DNA of 64,000 bases from Parasponia andersonii. Taxonomy: Eukaryota; Streptophyta; Magnoliopsida; Rosales; Cannabaceae. Under the pieces are notes generated by a model. It was not told the origin of the DNA and made no database searches. It worked only from the letters and a program-made list of their open reading frames with translations. The stretch spans positions 1 through 64,000 of the forward strand of contig JXTB01000924.1 in the NCBI GenBank assembly GCA_002914805.1, written 5' to 3'. Position numbers and translations under genes: made by a program. Below, piece after piece: positions 1 through 16,900 of this stretch; position 1 is the first letter of the stretch; every line of letters begins with the position of its first letter.

Positions 1-99
1 CTTGATTGCTTTGGGTAGTTATAACGAAGATGCTCATTGATTTTTGTGTTGTTTAGCTTTCATTTATAGTGCTCTAACCCTGGTTCTGTTGTGGCCCTT

Positions 100-1728
100 T
101 TGACTGATGAAAATGACGTATTTAGGTACTTCTCTTTGTGTCTTTAGCTACTTTCCAAGAATGGCTACATTTTCGGTCGGTGATAATTGTCGACGAAAGT
201 TTCTTGAAGGCCAATTTTTGTAAGACGTTGTTGACTGCTTGTGCAATGGATGCAAATGAACAAATATTCCCATTGGCATTTGCAATTGTTGACTTAGAGA
301 GTAATACATCGTGACATTTTTTCTTCACAAAATTAAAGGAATCAATTGGTGATAGAGATCAGTTGGCAATAATCTCAGATAGAAATGATGGCATAATTAA
401 TGCAATGAAGGAAATACATCTGAATGTAGAGCATAGTTATTGCATAGTGCATTTGTTGTGTAATGTTGAAAACGCTTTCCCTCGTGCATCTTCAGCTCTT
501 AACTGGAAGTTTACAAAAGCTACTGATGTATCTATGTATGAAGAGTGGTCAATTTACATGGATTTGTTTGATAATAAAGACATTGGCATTCGTAGGTTCC
601 TCAACGATGTCGGGAATAAGAAATGGGTACATTCCTACTTCTAAGTAAGAGGTACACCATGATAACTAATAAAAATGTTGAGTCCATGAATTCCATGGAC
701 AAAAAAAATGAGAGATTTCCATATCAAGAAGTTGATTGAGATGCTAATTGACAAAATGCAATAATGGTTCCTTGAGATGAGGCAGATTGCTACACAAATG
801 CAAATGGTACTTGCTAAAACTGCCGAATAACGTGTGAGAGATTTATTTAACCAGTCAACAACAATCATTATAAGTATTTTGTTCATAAGAGAAAAATCTT
901 ATAATTGAATGAGGGTCAAGTTTATATTGTCATATAGTTAAGAGCTTAATGACCACGGGTCAAGCATCACTAGTCAGTGAAATTTATATTGTCATATGGT
1001 CAAGAGCTTAATGATTACGGGTCTAGCATCACTTGACCAGGGGTTAGTATGCTCGTTATTAATCATTGGTCAAGCCTTTCTTGACTTTAGGTCAAAAAGC
1101 ATCGCTAGTCAGTGAAGTTTATATTGTCATATGGTCAAGAGCTTAATGACTGCAGGTCTAGCATCACTTGACCAGGGGTTAGTATGCTCATTATTCATCA
1201 TTGGTCAAGCCTTTCTTGACTCTAGGTCAAAACGCATCTGACCCATGGTCAAGAGGTTCTTCACTTCAAAATTAGTATAGTCAGGTTTCAAATCCATTTA
1301 TTTGTTTTATTTTTATATTTTCAAGTTAAATCATCAAATGCATGCAAGTTCTCAGTGGTGGGTAGTGATTGTAAGTCATTCATCGTAGATCTAAAGAAAT
1401 AAACTTGTCAATGTTGCGAATTCGAACCTAATCAATTTATTGTGCACATGGTATGGAAGCATGTGGTGTTCGAGGCCTATTTGTCTATAATTTTATTTCC
1501 CCATACTACAAGAAGAAGGCATTAAAAACTATATATATAGGGATTGTACATCCTATAGGTTCTCTATCCAGTATTGCATTTCTTAATGAAGTGAAAAATC
1601 AGGTGCGAACCATTTGTCGTGACAAAATGCCTGGTAGGCCAAAGAATAGCAAGATTGAATTAATTAGGGAGGACTCATTGAAGAGGCAAAGATGCTCATG
1701 TTATGGACAATCAGGCCACAATAGGTAG
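100..1728 (+). pseudogene. MULE transposase, broken
   Basis: Three parts of a MULE transposase can be read. The DDE core runs from about 168 to 644; it includes FPLAFAIVD, then after a stop LAIISDRNDGIINA and HSYCIVHLLCNVENAFPRA, which match the MULE signature around the catalytic residues. A second part at about 700-880 contains KKLIEMLIDKMQ and WFLEMRQIATQMQ, with in-frame stops. After a repeat block comes a SWIM zinc-finger-like stretch at about 1406 (CQCCEFEPNQFIVH). A frameshift then leads into the C-terminus at 1453-1728, with MPGRPKNSKIELI and the zinc knuckle CSCYGQSGHNR. Several stops and at least one frameshift make it non-functional. The 5' end lies outside the window or is unrecognisable. 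Confidence 0.82.
940..1260. repeat. Palindromic repeat block 1
   Basis: Degenerate units containing GGTCAAG and CTTGACC lie between the transposase core and its SWIM-like part, so probably in an intron of the transposase gene. A higher-order duplication of 135 bp (971-1105 and 1106-1240) can be aligned almost without gaps, differing at only a few positions. Confidence 0.8.
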
Positions 1729-1804
1729 ACCTATTTTAATCTAATTGCATTCCGCAGTGCAGTTACTGAATCTGCAGATCGGTCAACTAGAAGATAACAC
1801 GAGT

Positions 1805-2075
1805 AGGAGTCAAGTGCTTTTTGCATAGGGGTCAAGTTCTTTTTGACATAGAATCAAGTTTGCCTTGACTACATATAAACACATTGTCAAAATTGTCAAG
1901 ATATTCATGACCTAAGGTCGAGTTGGCCCCAACCTAAAGTCAAGTTTTTATATAGGGGTCAAGTTCTTTTTAACATAGAGTGAAGTTTGCCTTGACTACA
2001 TATAAATACATTATCAAGATTGTCAAGATATTCATTACCTAAGGTCGAGTTGGCCCCGACCTAAAAACCTGTCAT
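1805..2075. repeat. Palindromic repeat block 2
   Basis: This block lies just after the transposase C-terminus. It consists of GGTCAAG/CTTGAC-type units organised into two larger copies with a period of about 127 bp, starting near 1827 and 1954. Confidence 0.78.
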
Positions 2076-2659
2076 TTTTGCTGACTAGTATAATGAAATA
2101 TGTATGAACTGAAATTTAATGAAAAGTTTACTTAACTTGATAGTATACTAAAAATTAAACAAACTTTACTTAACTAGATACTGTACTAAAATTTGCTTAC
2201 TTAATTAGATATTGTAAAACATTAAACAAGTTATACCAAAGTAAAAATTGTTTAACAATTTTAGAAACCACAACAAAAAAACATAATAATAATAATTGTC
2301 TACACCATAACCAAAATAAAGCATCGTCTTTGTAAGCTAATTTGTGTCACTCTCCTCGGACTGTTTTGCCATAATCTTCTGCTTCTTCGGATCCTTATGG
2401 GTCTTAGGCTTTTTGATTGTTGTCTTCTGAATAGTTTTTTGAATTGTTTTTTTTTCTTTTTACTAGGGGTGAACTTGTCAACCAGCTTAACGACCTATTT
2501 TAGTTGTTGAATTATAGTTGTTTTCTCCCTTTTGCCTTCTTGCTTGCATCTGCTTGGGTCACAAAATCATCATCATCATGGTGTCCTTCTCTTCACCTCT
2601 CTGTAACAATCAGATATGTAAGACACAAAAAACAGAACTATTTACTTCAAGTAGTACCT

Positions 2660-3135
2660 GACCCAATATAGGGTCAAGTACTATTTGACCTTGTGTCAAG
2701 TACCACCACGCACGGGGTCAAGTAAGACCTGACCTAGGGTTAAGTACTACTTACAAGGGGGTCAAGTATATCCTGACCTAGTGTGGACTACTACTTGACC
2801 TAGGGTGAAGGACTACTTAGCATGGGTTAAGTGTATCCTGACCTGGTATGAATTACTACTTGGCATGAGGTGAAGTACTATTTGGCATGAGATCAAGTAC
2901 TATATGACCTAGGGTCAAGTAGAACCTGACCATGGGTCAAGTACAACCTGACTATGGGTCAAGTACCATATGACCTGGGTCAAGTGTTACTTGGTCTAGT
3001 CAGGTTAGGTACTAGCTAACTTGGGGGGTCAAATACTACCTAACTTGACTTGACCTTGCGTCAAATGCTACCAAACCTTGCTTCAAGTGCTACCTGACTT
3101 GAGATTAAGTACTACTAAATCTGGGGTGAAGTAGT
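2660..3135. repeat. Palindromic repeat block 3 (best preserved array)
   Basis: About 20 head-to-tail units of about 22 bp. The typical unit is GGTCAAGTA, one base, TACTTGACC, then a 2-3 base link, so each unit is an almost perfect inverted repeat with 9-bp arms. Units vary by point changes, not by spacer replacement. The block falls between two coding-like pieces of the - strand DUF1985-type gene. Confidence 0.88.
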
Positions 3136-3789
3136 GAATGACATACGTATTATACCTGACATACGTATAATACCTCTTTATCGATTCCAAGACTAACAGC
3201 AGTTTCGATCCCCTTCTCAATAATGTGTTTTTCAGATTTAGACACCATTTTCTCTCTGAATTGAGTGAAAAATATGAGGTTATCATCTACCTTCATTTCA
3301 TCCATATTCTCAGCTAGAGTGATGCCCTTATCTTTTTCTTATATAATCTTCTTCTCCTTATTTTTGCCATCTTTCTGTATAGTTTTTTGCTCAGCCTCGG
3401 CTCCACCTCCCACTTCACCATCATTATCATCGTTTTTTTCCCTCTCCTCTATTTTCACCATCACCATCATCGTCATTGTTATCATCATCACCTTCTTCTT
3501 CTCTTTTTTCTTCCCTTTTCTCTGCCTCCGTCTCTTCCTCATTGTTCTCCTCTTCTTGCTCTTCCTCTATCTTATCCTATTTTTTCTCTTCCTCTTTATT
3601 TTGGTCTTCTTTCTCTTCCCCTTTCCTCTCTTCTTCATTCTCTTCATCTTTGTTCTCTTCTTCTTTCTCTTTAGTCTCTGCTTATTGTAATTCTTGTACC
3701 TGGTCCCATGTCAAATAAATAATTAGGGAAAATAAATATTAAGGTGGGTTAGCTATATCTCGTTCCAACTCAATAAAGGATGTGCTGAC

Positions 3790-4205
3790 TAAGTGTTAAG
3801 AAATGGTTGACACAGGTCAAGCAGTTCTTGACCAAGGTGAGGAAGTGATTGACCTCTGGTTAAGAACAGCTTGACCACATCAGGAAATTTTTGACCCATT
3901 TTGACCACGTTAGGAAGTGCTTGACATTGGGTCAAAAAGGCCTTAACCTAATTTCAGGAAATGGTTGATGTCCAGTCAAGAAAACCTTGACTCCTAAATC
4001 AGGAAGTGCTTGACCTAAGGTCAAGAAGAGCTTGACCTAATGTCAAGAAGTAGTTGATGTCCAATGAAGAATACCTTAACCTAAGGTCAGGAAGAGCTTC
4101 ACCCATAGGTCAGGAAACATTTGACCCACTTCCTGTCCTACGGTCAAGCACTTCTTACCCCATGGACAATCACTTTTTGACCCTCAGTCAAGAAGTTATT
4201 GACTA
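3790..4205. repeat. Palindromic repeat block 4
   Basis: Tandem units of about 22 bp of the form GGTCAAGAAGAGCTTGACC plus CTAA. The outer arms are those of block 3 but the centre is different (AAGAG instead of TACTA), so each block has its own consensus. It lies in another presumed intron of the - strand gene. Confidence 0.85.
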
Positions 4206-4720
4206 TAAACAATGCTAATAAATATTTTTTTCAACATAAAAAAAATGTTACCTCTTTCTCACTTTTTACTTCTTATTTTTCCAAATCTTTGGTTTGTTGG
4301 AAATCGGGCTGGCGTTGGTCATTGTCTTTGGCATGTGGGGTAGTTTCGGATCGAGGTCTAAACTTGTAGATATTAGCATTGTCCACATGTCTGCTACCAG
4401 TGCTAATAGACCGTATCATGTCCATTGCGGAGCACATCATCTAGGTTACATCAAACTATTACGAGTTTATCCAAGCGAGCTCTTCTCTAATATATTGAAG
4501 CTCCTATAACATAATTTTACAGAAACCACGTTCCGTTGTAGCAACATCAAGCTTTACTTTTTGATGTTTAGAAGGATGAATGTTGTGAACCTTAATCACA
4601 TCATCGTCCTTCTACTAGCAAACTTCAGTTTCCTCTTCAACAATCAGGTTTCTCTTTAAAGAAGCCTTCTCAGAAGCAATGAGGCCTCTTTCACGTAGTT
4701 CATTAGACTCGTCCTCAATT

Positions 4721-4866
4721 GGTCTAATTTCATTAATTATACACTGAAATAAATCACAATGTTGACATCAATACTAAGTAAATAAATTAGGTCGGTCTAA
4801 TTTCATTAATTATACACTGAAATAAATCACAATGTTGACATCAATACTAAGTAAATAAATCAGGTC
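4721..4866. repeat. 73-bp tandem duplication
   Basis: The 73-bp segment from 4721 is repeated at 4794 with essentially no differences, indicating a recent event. It contains, on the - strand, the TTTCAG acceptor that would start a downstream exon of the DUF1985-type pseudogene, so the acceptor is present twice. Confidence 0.88.
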
Positions 4867-5180
4867 AGGTAGTTCTTAATTGTGTGTAAATCAAGTCTCG
4901 CTTGTCCTGGAATCAAGGTATTCCTGGCCATCAAGAAGTTCATAACCTAGCTCAGGATCTTTTTGATCTGAGGATCATGTGTGAAGGGTCAAAGAGCTCG
5001 TGACCACGAGTCAAGAATAGCTTGGCCGAAGGTCTTATTGATTCTTGACCTTTGGGTCAAGCTGAGCCTGACCATAGATTAACTGGCTCTTAACCCAAGT
5101 CAAACAGATCTTAACCTAGAGCCAAATGCATCTTGATCAAGGTCGAGATCTTATTCACCCCCTGTCAAGTGATATTTAGC
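4867..5180. repeat. Palindromic repeat block 5
   Basis: A more diverged run of the same family, with GGTCAAG, CTTGACC and GTCAAGC cores at spacings near 20-24 bp, in a presumed intron of the - strand gene. Confidence 0.72.
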
Positions 5181-6179
5181 CTATTCTAAACAATGAAGAG
5201 AAAGCATTACAAATAAATATATTGAATGAAAAGAAAATTTTCTTACATCGGGGTTCAGAAATACTTCTTCTTGAATTTCATCTCGTGACATCTTCTTCTC
5301 CTTCGCTATACTCTAGATCAATATTCTGGAGAACTTCTCCTCATCAGCTCGAATTGTATGCTTCTTAGCAAATTCAGGAAAGGATTCATATGCCCAAATC
5401 TGCATGACAATCGGAAATCCATTCATCTCATAACAAATCAAGTCCTTACCCATCTTGCTTGTCACTGTAAAATTCATTGCTATTTTTTCATTTAGTCTTT
5501 CAAGTCCGACCAAATGTAGGACCCCCAAGGGTAACCATTGATAACATCAAGGTTGTTCATAATTCTAAAACACATGTCAGGCACCAAGGCGCTCTTCACA
5601 TTCGACAACAACTTTAGTACGAGAAAGTAGAATAGGGAAAGCTTCACGGCATCCTCATCCATTACAGCTTAGATGCTACGATAAATAACATCAAGTGTTT
5701 CTTGCTTGATGTTCTTTTCTGAGCTGAAGTACTTGACCCTAATATCATCTCTGAGCTTCATCATATTGATATTGTTGTCTCCATGAATTTTTAATCCGGA
5801 TATAAGCACCATATGCACCTTCGTGAAGGGCATCAAGAAGCCATATACATCAATTTCAATGTCTTCATTATTACCCTTCTTGGACTCCTTATAATACACC
5901 TACCTTATTATCGTGTTGTATAATATCTATCCAAACTTATGTCACATACAACACATCCAAAAAATGGCCGAAACATATCTGTGTAAACAACTGCTTTTGC
6001 TTCTCTCTTATTTATAACCGTCATCACCTCATGAATAGTTTTGTGCATATTTACCTTCCTATTTGTTATCTGATTCTCAAAGACATATCTCTTCCATTCC
6101 TGCAAACTAAACACAATTATATTACTAGTAGAAAACAAAGAAAATTGTTGAAATAAGTTGAGTTAAATATTGTTCTACA

Positions 6180-6660
6180 CTTGAAGTCAAGATGTACATG
6201 ACCTAGGGTCAAGAGTCGCTTGATCTTCAATACAGAACTTCAAATTAGAGTCAGGTCAACGTATTCTTGATCTGAAGTTAATAACTATACTCTCTTCAGA
6301 TCAAGTGATTCTTAACCTAACATACGGTTAGTAAGCTCTTGATCTCAGGGTAAGAGCTTACTGACCTAACCTAGGGTAGTGAACAACTAGTTTCGACAAC
6401 CACTTGACGAGGGTTAAGAGTACCTTGACCACAACGTGGGATGAAAATTTGCTTGACCTAGGCTCTTTTTATTACAGATCAAACTATTCTTCAACTTACC
6501 TAGGATTAAGCCATTCTTGACCTATCTTAACCTATGCTTATTGATCTGAACTACAGTCATGAACTATTGTCAATAACCACTTGACTAGGGTCACGTCAAG
6601 ATCCTCTTGATATTGGCTAAGAAGTACTTAGCTAAGGTCAACATTATCTTGACTCGAGCC
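6180..6660. repeat. Palindromic repeat block 6
   Basis: Diverged units of the same family in the largest presumed intron of the - strand gene. By eye it holds about ten W-box cores (TTGACC or TTGACT on either strand). It is the block closest to the isochorismate synthase gene, 1.4-1.9 kb upstream of its start codon. Confidence 0.72.
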
Positions 6661-7300
6661 AAATGTATGAAATCAGTGAAACATTCACTCCGTAAACAAC
6701 ATGATCAAACCCCAAAATTTGTCAATAATACTAATTAATACCTAAGACAAAAAAATCCACACCAAGAACTCAAACATATTATCAATACAAAGGGTTAATC
6801 TAAAATGAACGTTTCCATAGACATTTAAAAAAAAATCAAAAAATCCAAACCTTTGTGTCCTCTTCTATTAGTTTTTTGAGCTTCAAATCGGCCGATTTCT
6901 AGACTGGAGTTTTCTTCTCTTCTATTCGCTTCTTCGACAACATTCTCGTCCTCGATGACGAACTTTTAGGTGAGGGGTTTGAAGAGGATTTTCTTCCCTC
7001 TGCAGAACGGGTGTTGGTCATTTTTGGTATTTTTTGTTCGTTGATAATAGGAAAAAACAATGAACAACTTAAAAAGAGTGAATGAGCAGTTTTTGTCCTT
7101 TGATTTTGGTAGTTTTTAAATTCGGTTTTTGACAGTTTTATCCCTTCAATTTTCAGAGAACTAAGACAAGAGGAGAAAGAAACAAAAGAGACGAAGAGAG
7201 AGAAATAGAGAGGGAAATGGAGAGAGGAGGAGAGAGAAACAAGTTTTACGGAGAAAGAAAACATGGGATCAGCGCGGGGTTATGTCAATCAAAGTGGTGA

Positions 7301-8037
7301 GATCGTGTCACTTTTTGGGCTGTGTTGGTTGAGAGCCTGATAGTTCCTGAAGACATTTCCGTATTTTAACTCATGTGGGCCCCAATTACTAGTCCTAAAA
7401 AATTTATTCTTGAGCTTAGTTCTAAAAATGTCTATCTGACTCCAAATAAGTCTTATCCGTGTCATTTTCTCTTGTTTTAACTAGTTTGTATATTAAATAT
7501 AAAAGAAAAAGTTTGAAAAAGTTCTATTACTTTATATCTAATAGGGCATTTATGTAAATTTATGTGAGGTATTTTAGTAAGAATAAAATTAATTACAAGA
7601 TGGATGGAAAAAAAAGAGATGGTAATAGAGCCATCTTATTGTATCGTTATCTTAATCTTCCATTTGGTTTTAGTTTTTGTTCAAAATAACATAGTAAAAG
7701 TCTTGCAAAATTTTCTAAAAAGAAATAAATGTTGCTAAATTAGGACTATATTGCAACTAGATTCACGTGACTTTCATTCTGACAAGCAATTAAAATTCGC
7801 TAAATGCGTCATTAAACGAATTAACTAAATATATTAGAAACTTACTGTTGCGGGTCACTCTTACCAAGTGGTTTCCTTCATAATTTTTTTCTCCATGCAA
7901 ATCTTTCATTGAATTATTGCTATGTATTAAATTCAAAGTTGTAGCTCATTAGCTCTGACTCTGTATCTTATATAAGCGCCCGTACATTTGTCATCGTTAC
8001 AACTTATTAATTTTGCACAGGCAATTCTCTCTCTCTA
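7301..8037. other. Spacer and isochorismate synthase upstream region
   Basis: AT-rich spacer with no coding signal. It separates the MULE from the isochorismate synthase start codon and should hold the proximal promoter of that gene. Confidence 0.6.
7968..7976 (+). promoter_or_regulatory. Likely TATA box of isochorismate synthase gene
   Basis: TTATATAAG lies about 65 bp upstream of the start codon and is followed by a CT-rich leader (CTCTCTCTCTA) directly before the ATG. Position and sequence fit a plant TATA box; no expression evidence is available. Confidence 0.55.
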
Positions 8038-13929
<5,892 letters not shown>

Positions 13930-16900
13930 TTGAGAAGGTTAGTAGTTCTGAACATTATTTATCTATAACTTCTTTATTATTTTTTTCTTCTTGTTTTTGA
14001 GGGAAAACGAGATGAAACCTGAAAAAGAAAGGGAGGTTAAAAAAGAAAAAATGAGGGGTGGGTGTTTGTGGGAAAGGTATTGCCGACTTGAGAGGTTTGG
14101 TTAAATTGCAGTTTGGAAATAGTAAGAGGAACACTTTTTGCTGCTAATCATTAACGTTTTGCTTAAATAATGCTGGGCTTGGGAATATCATATCAGAATA
14201 ACATATTTATGCATACTTAGAAAAATTGACTGTAAAGAATATGTGAGTATTGCTGAGTTGATGCGTTTGGTTAAAAGTGCAATTTGAAAATAGTAATAGG
14301 AACACCTTTTGCTGCTACTCATTTATGTTTTGCTTAGATAATGCTGGGGTGAAGAACTCTTTAGGTTTGGGCATAAAATAGAATAAAATAAATACGCATT
14401 TAGGAAACTGTTAAGATACCCCTCTTTTCTTTTCTGATAGGAATCATTCGAAAGTGAACTACTACGTTTAATTGTTTCTCTAATGCTTCCTGACATCAAA
14501 TCATTCAATTTCTTATAAATGCTAGAACTTCACAGATACGTTGTCCTTTTGTTTCTGGAAACAGTGTTTCTGCGTAAACACATGTGCATTTCCTTGGCAG
14601 CCCCGAATTAGCTGGTTGTGGAGGAATCTTTAAATATTGTCAGGGTTTTGTGAGAATGAGCTTTTGCATGTCATCTCTATTCTGTCGGGTTTGCTCTTGA
14701 AGAGAACTGGTTTTTCTTTTGGATTGAATGTGACTGCTCTTATGCTGTTCTACTTTTCAATAAGAAAGAAGACGCCCCTTGGTGTTAAGGAGTTCTATCG
14801 AGATGTCTATCAAAAAGAGGTTCCTAGCTGTTCTGATGATAAAGATCGGCGTTCATTAAATATGTTAGAAAGTATGCGGTGCAAGTATCTGATAAGATTG
14901 CTTCTATAATAAGTACTGTAACTGATGTAGATAAAAAATAAATAAATAAATAGAGCACACAATAAATCTTTTCGTTTATTGAGTTAAAGACGTTGCCTTT
15001 CAATTTTCAACTCTTTGTTTTCGTTTTTGCATTCCATCAATGCGATTGATTTACGTTGAATTCACAATTGCTAGTTTCATCTTAAACTGTTCAAAATCCT
15101 CTGCGACAGCACCACTAAAAATTCATTCGGTCATGCTCTTTTCCGCAACTATTTTTTCTTCGGTTGTGGAGAATACGATTAGTATCAAATTTGTGGTCAC
15201 GAACGTGATGGAATCGTCACTGGTTCAAAGAGTGGCTATCGAGCAGTGACTGTTCAAATTAATACAATATGTTGAGTATTACTTTGTTATTACTACACTA
15301 AGAATTGATGTACTAAACTAAGAAAGTATCCTAGTCATATGTCTGATACGTTTGAGAACTCTGCATTGCAATCTTACTGTAAAACTTGCACCTCATCTCT
15401 GTTAGCGAGATATATTATAAAACTTGCGACTCATCTCTGTTAATAAGATACCGGGTTACATCTTATTTATTGGGTTCCAGAGGCCGCTTTTCATTTTTCC
15501 TTCTTGTTCGTTTCCTAATCTTCACTTAAAATTCTCAGAAATGAATGGGTTAACGTGTTGGCTTGTTTGTTGCAGACTTTTCGTTCCAGTATCGATATGG
15601 AAGGAAATCTCTCAGATGACAGACAAACTTTCCTATTATTCTGTTCGTACATCGGGTTTGATTGTTGTTGCATCAAACTCCTACTATAGCTCTCTCATTG
15701 ATGAAGGTATTCTAAGCTTTGATCATACTACAGATTTGAATGATTGCTTTTCCTTTTTCTTTCTTTTTTTTTTTTTTTTTTCCCTTTTGTTTTCTTTAGA
15801 AGTGTTCTCTTTCCATGTTCAACTGTAGCGTTTTCCAAATATAACTCCATAATAATCTGTAATAGCACTCTTTTCTATTTCTAGTATTTTGATTTTAAAA
15901 ACTGCCATCATCTTTCTCTGGCTGATTATGTTTGTCCAACTTCTATATTGGCCAGTATGTATTTTCACTTTATGTTAATCTACATGGAACAGCTTGACAA
16001 GGGATAACTGGCTAGTTATGCTAATTATCACGCTCTTTTACACTCTCCTGTCACTGATTGACTGTGCGCTCACCCAGTGGTAGCACTCCAAGTTGTTAGG
16101 AAAACTAGATTCTGCCTACTCCTTTCATCAAATATCGCGAAGCTGATTAGTAGATTTTGCAAATTCCCTCTTTCAGAGGTTTGCTTAGTAAATGAGAGGG
16201 AGCTTGCAAAATCTACTTCTTTGTATTACGTAGCTTAATAATCTATTTGCATCCTGAGAATTCTCTCGAGGGTTGTTCTTGGAAAATAGATAATTCCTGA
16301 GCAGTAGTATTAAAGTAGTCCAGTTACAGTTCTGACATCTTAAGCGTCTACGGCAGTACTAACGTCAACCCATTAAACTTATATTTGGCGTATCCTATGG
16401 CCCTGAGCTTGATTTGCTGCTTAGTATGAGGGTAAGTTCACTATGTTCGCCACTTTCAACTTTCCGGTCGTTCGATTAACTAGCTCAGGCTAAGTTTGTT
16501 TACTTTCAGGTGGACTTTAGTATCATCTCTTGAGTTAGGATGTGTCATCTACAATACGTAGAAAGTAAAGTTGACGTGATAACAATCTAGAAAAACCTAA
16601 TCATTACAGTAAACTCGAAGAATATGACCAGACTATCTGTCAACTAGAAATGATTGTTGACAATGCATAAAATGAAGTGGATTTAAGGTTATATCTCCTT
16701 CATCAGGGATTTTGACAAGAATTTACAACGTAACATCAGCTAATACAATCAAAAAATTATTATACATTTTTGTGGAAGTTTCTGTGACTACTATTGTTTT
16801 GTTTACTTCTTGGCCGACTCTGCTACAACCTCTGTTTCTAATCACAGACTTCGGTTTGAGCTTCACAGATCTATGTGCAGTATTGTTACATGTATATATA
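13930..16900. other. Spacer between convergent ICS and pectate lyase genes
   Basis: No supported gene. It should contain the 3' untranslated regions of both neighbours. A stretch at about 14090-14220 recurs imperfectly at about 14260-14400 (shared AGGAACAC, TTTTGCTGCTA and TTTTGCTTA motifs), an old duplication of about 170-bp period. Small open frames at 14637-14909 and 15424-15828 have no recognisable family. Confidence 0.55.

Larger units (their letters stand above)
2337..7021 (-). pseudogene. DUF1985-domain gene (Ulp1-type family of MULEs), broken
   Basis: Read on the - strand from an ATG at 7021, the N-terminus is MTNTRSAEGRKSSSNPSPKS, followed by a TAG after about 40 codons and further coding to about 6850 ending at a GT donor. 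The next pieces start at a TTTGCAG acceptor near 6097 and include YVFENQITNRKVNMHK, then GFLMPFTKVHMVLISGL (5899-5669), FYFLVLKLLSNVKSALV, INGYPWGSYIWSDL, and VMQIWAYESFPEFA (5528-5313). The YPWG and QIWAYE motifs are typical of DUF1985. Lysine/glutamate-rich pieces follow at 4745-4250, 3715-3160 and 2612-2337. Stops and frameshifts are frequent. No Ulp1 protease catalytic motif was recognised. Exon edges are my estimate. Confidence 0.68.
1..7300. mobile_element. Decayed Mutator-like element (MULE), left end outside window
   Basis: A MULE transposase remnant on the + strand and a DUF1985-type gene remnant on the - strand face each other tail to tail. Repeat blocks sit in all non-coding gaps between them. 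Convergent pairing of a transposase with a second gene is known from MuDR, and capture of DUF1985/Ulp1-type genes is known from plant KI-MULE-type elements; that both genes belong to one element here is inference. The left terminus is outside the window. I could not identify a right terminal inverted repeat or a 9-bp target duplication, so the right edge is only approximate. Confidence 0.6.

Noticed and set aside
2660-3135. CRISPR-like regularly spaced repeats
   Set aside because: There are no unique spacers between fixed repeats; each unit varies by point changes and units abut. The context is a plant nuclear transposon.
3265-3690. 141-codon hydrophobic + strand frame
   Set aside because: It is the antisense of a Lys/Glu-rich exon of the - strand DUF1985-type gene; purine-rich coding gives Phe/Ser/Leu-rich antisense frames.
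14637-14909. 90-codon + frame downstream of ICS as a further exon or gene
   Set aside because: ICS is complete at 13929 with the expected length, and the frame matches no family I recognise and has no convincing splice partner.
15424-15828. 134-codon + frame in the ICS-pectate lyase spacer
   Set aside because: It crosses a poly-T run and low-complexity Phe-rich sequence; no homologous motif is visible.
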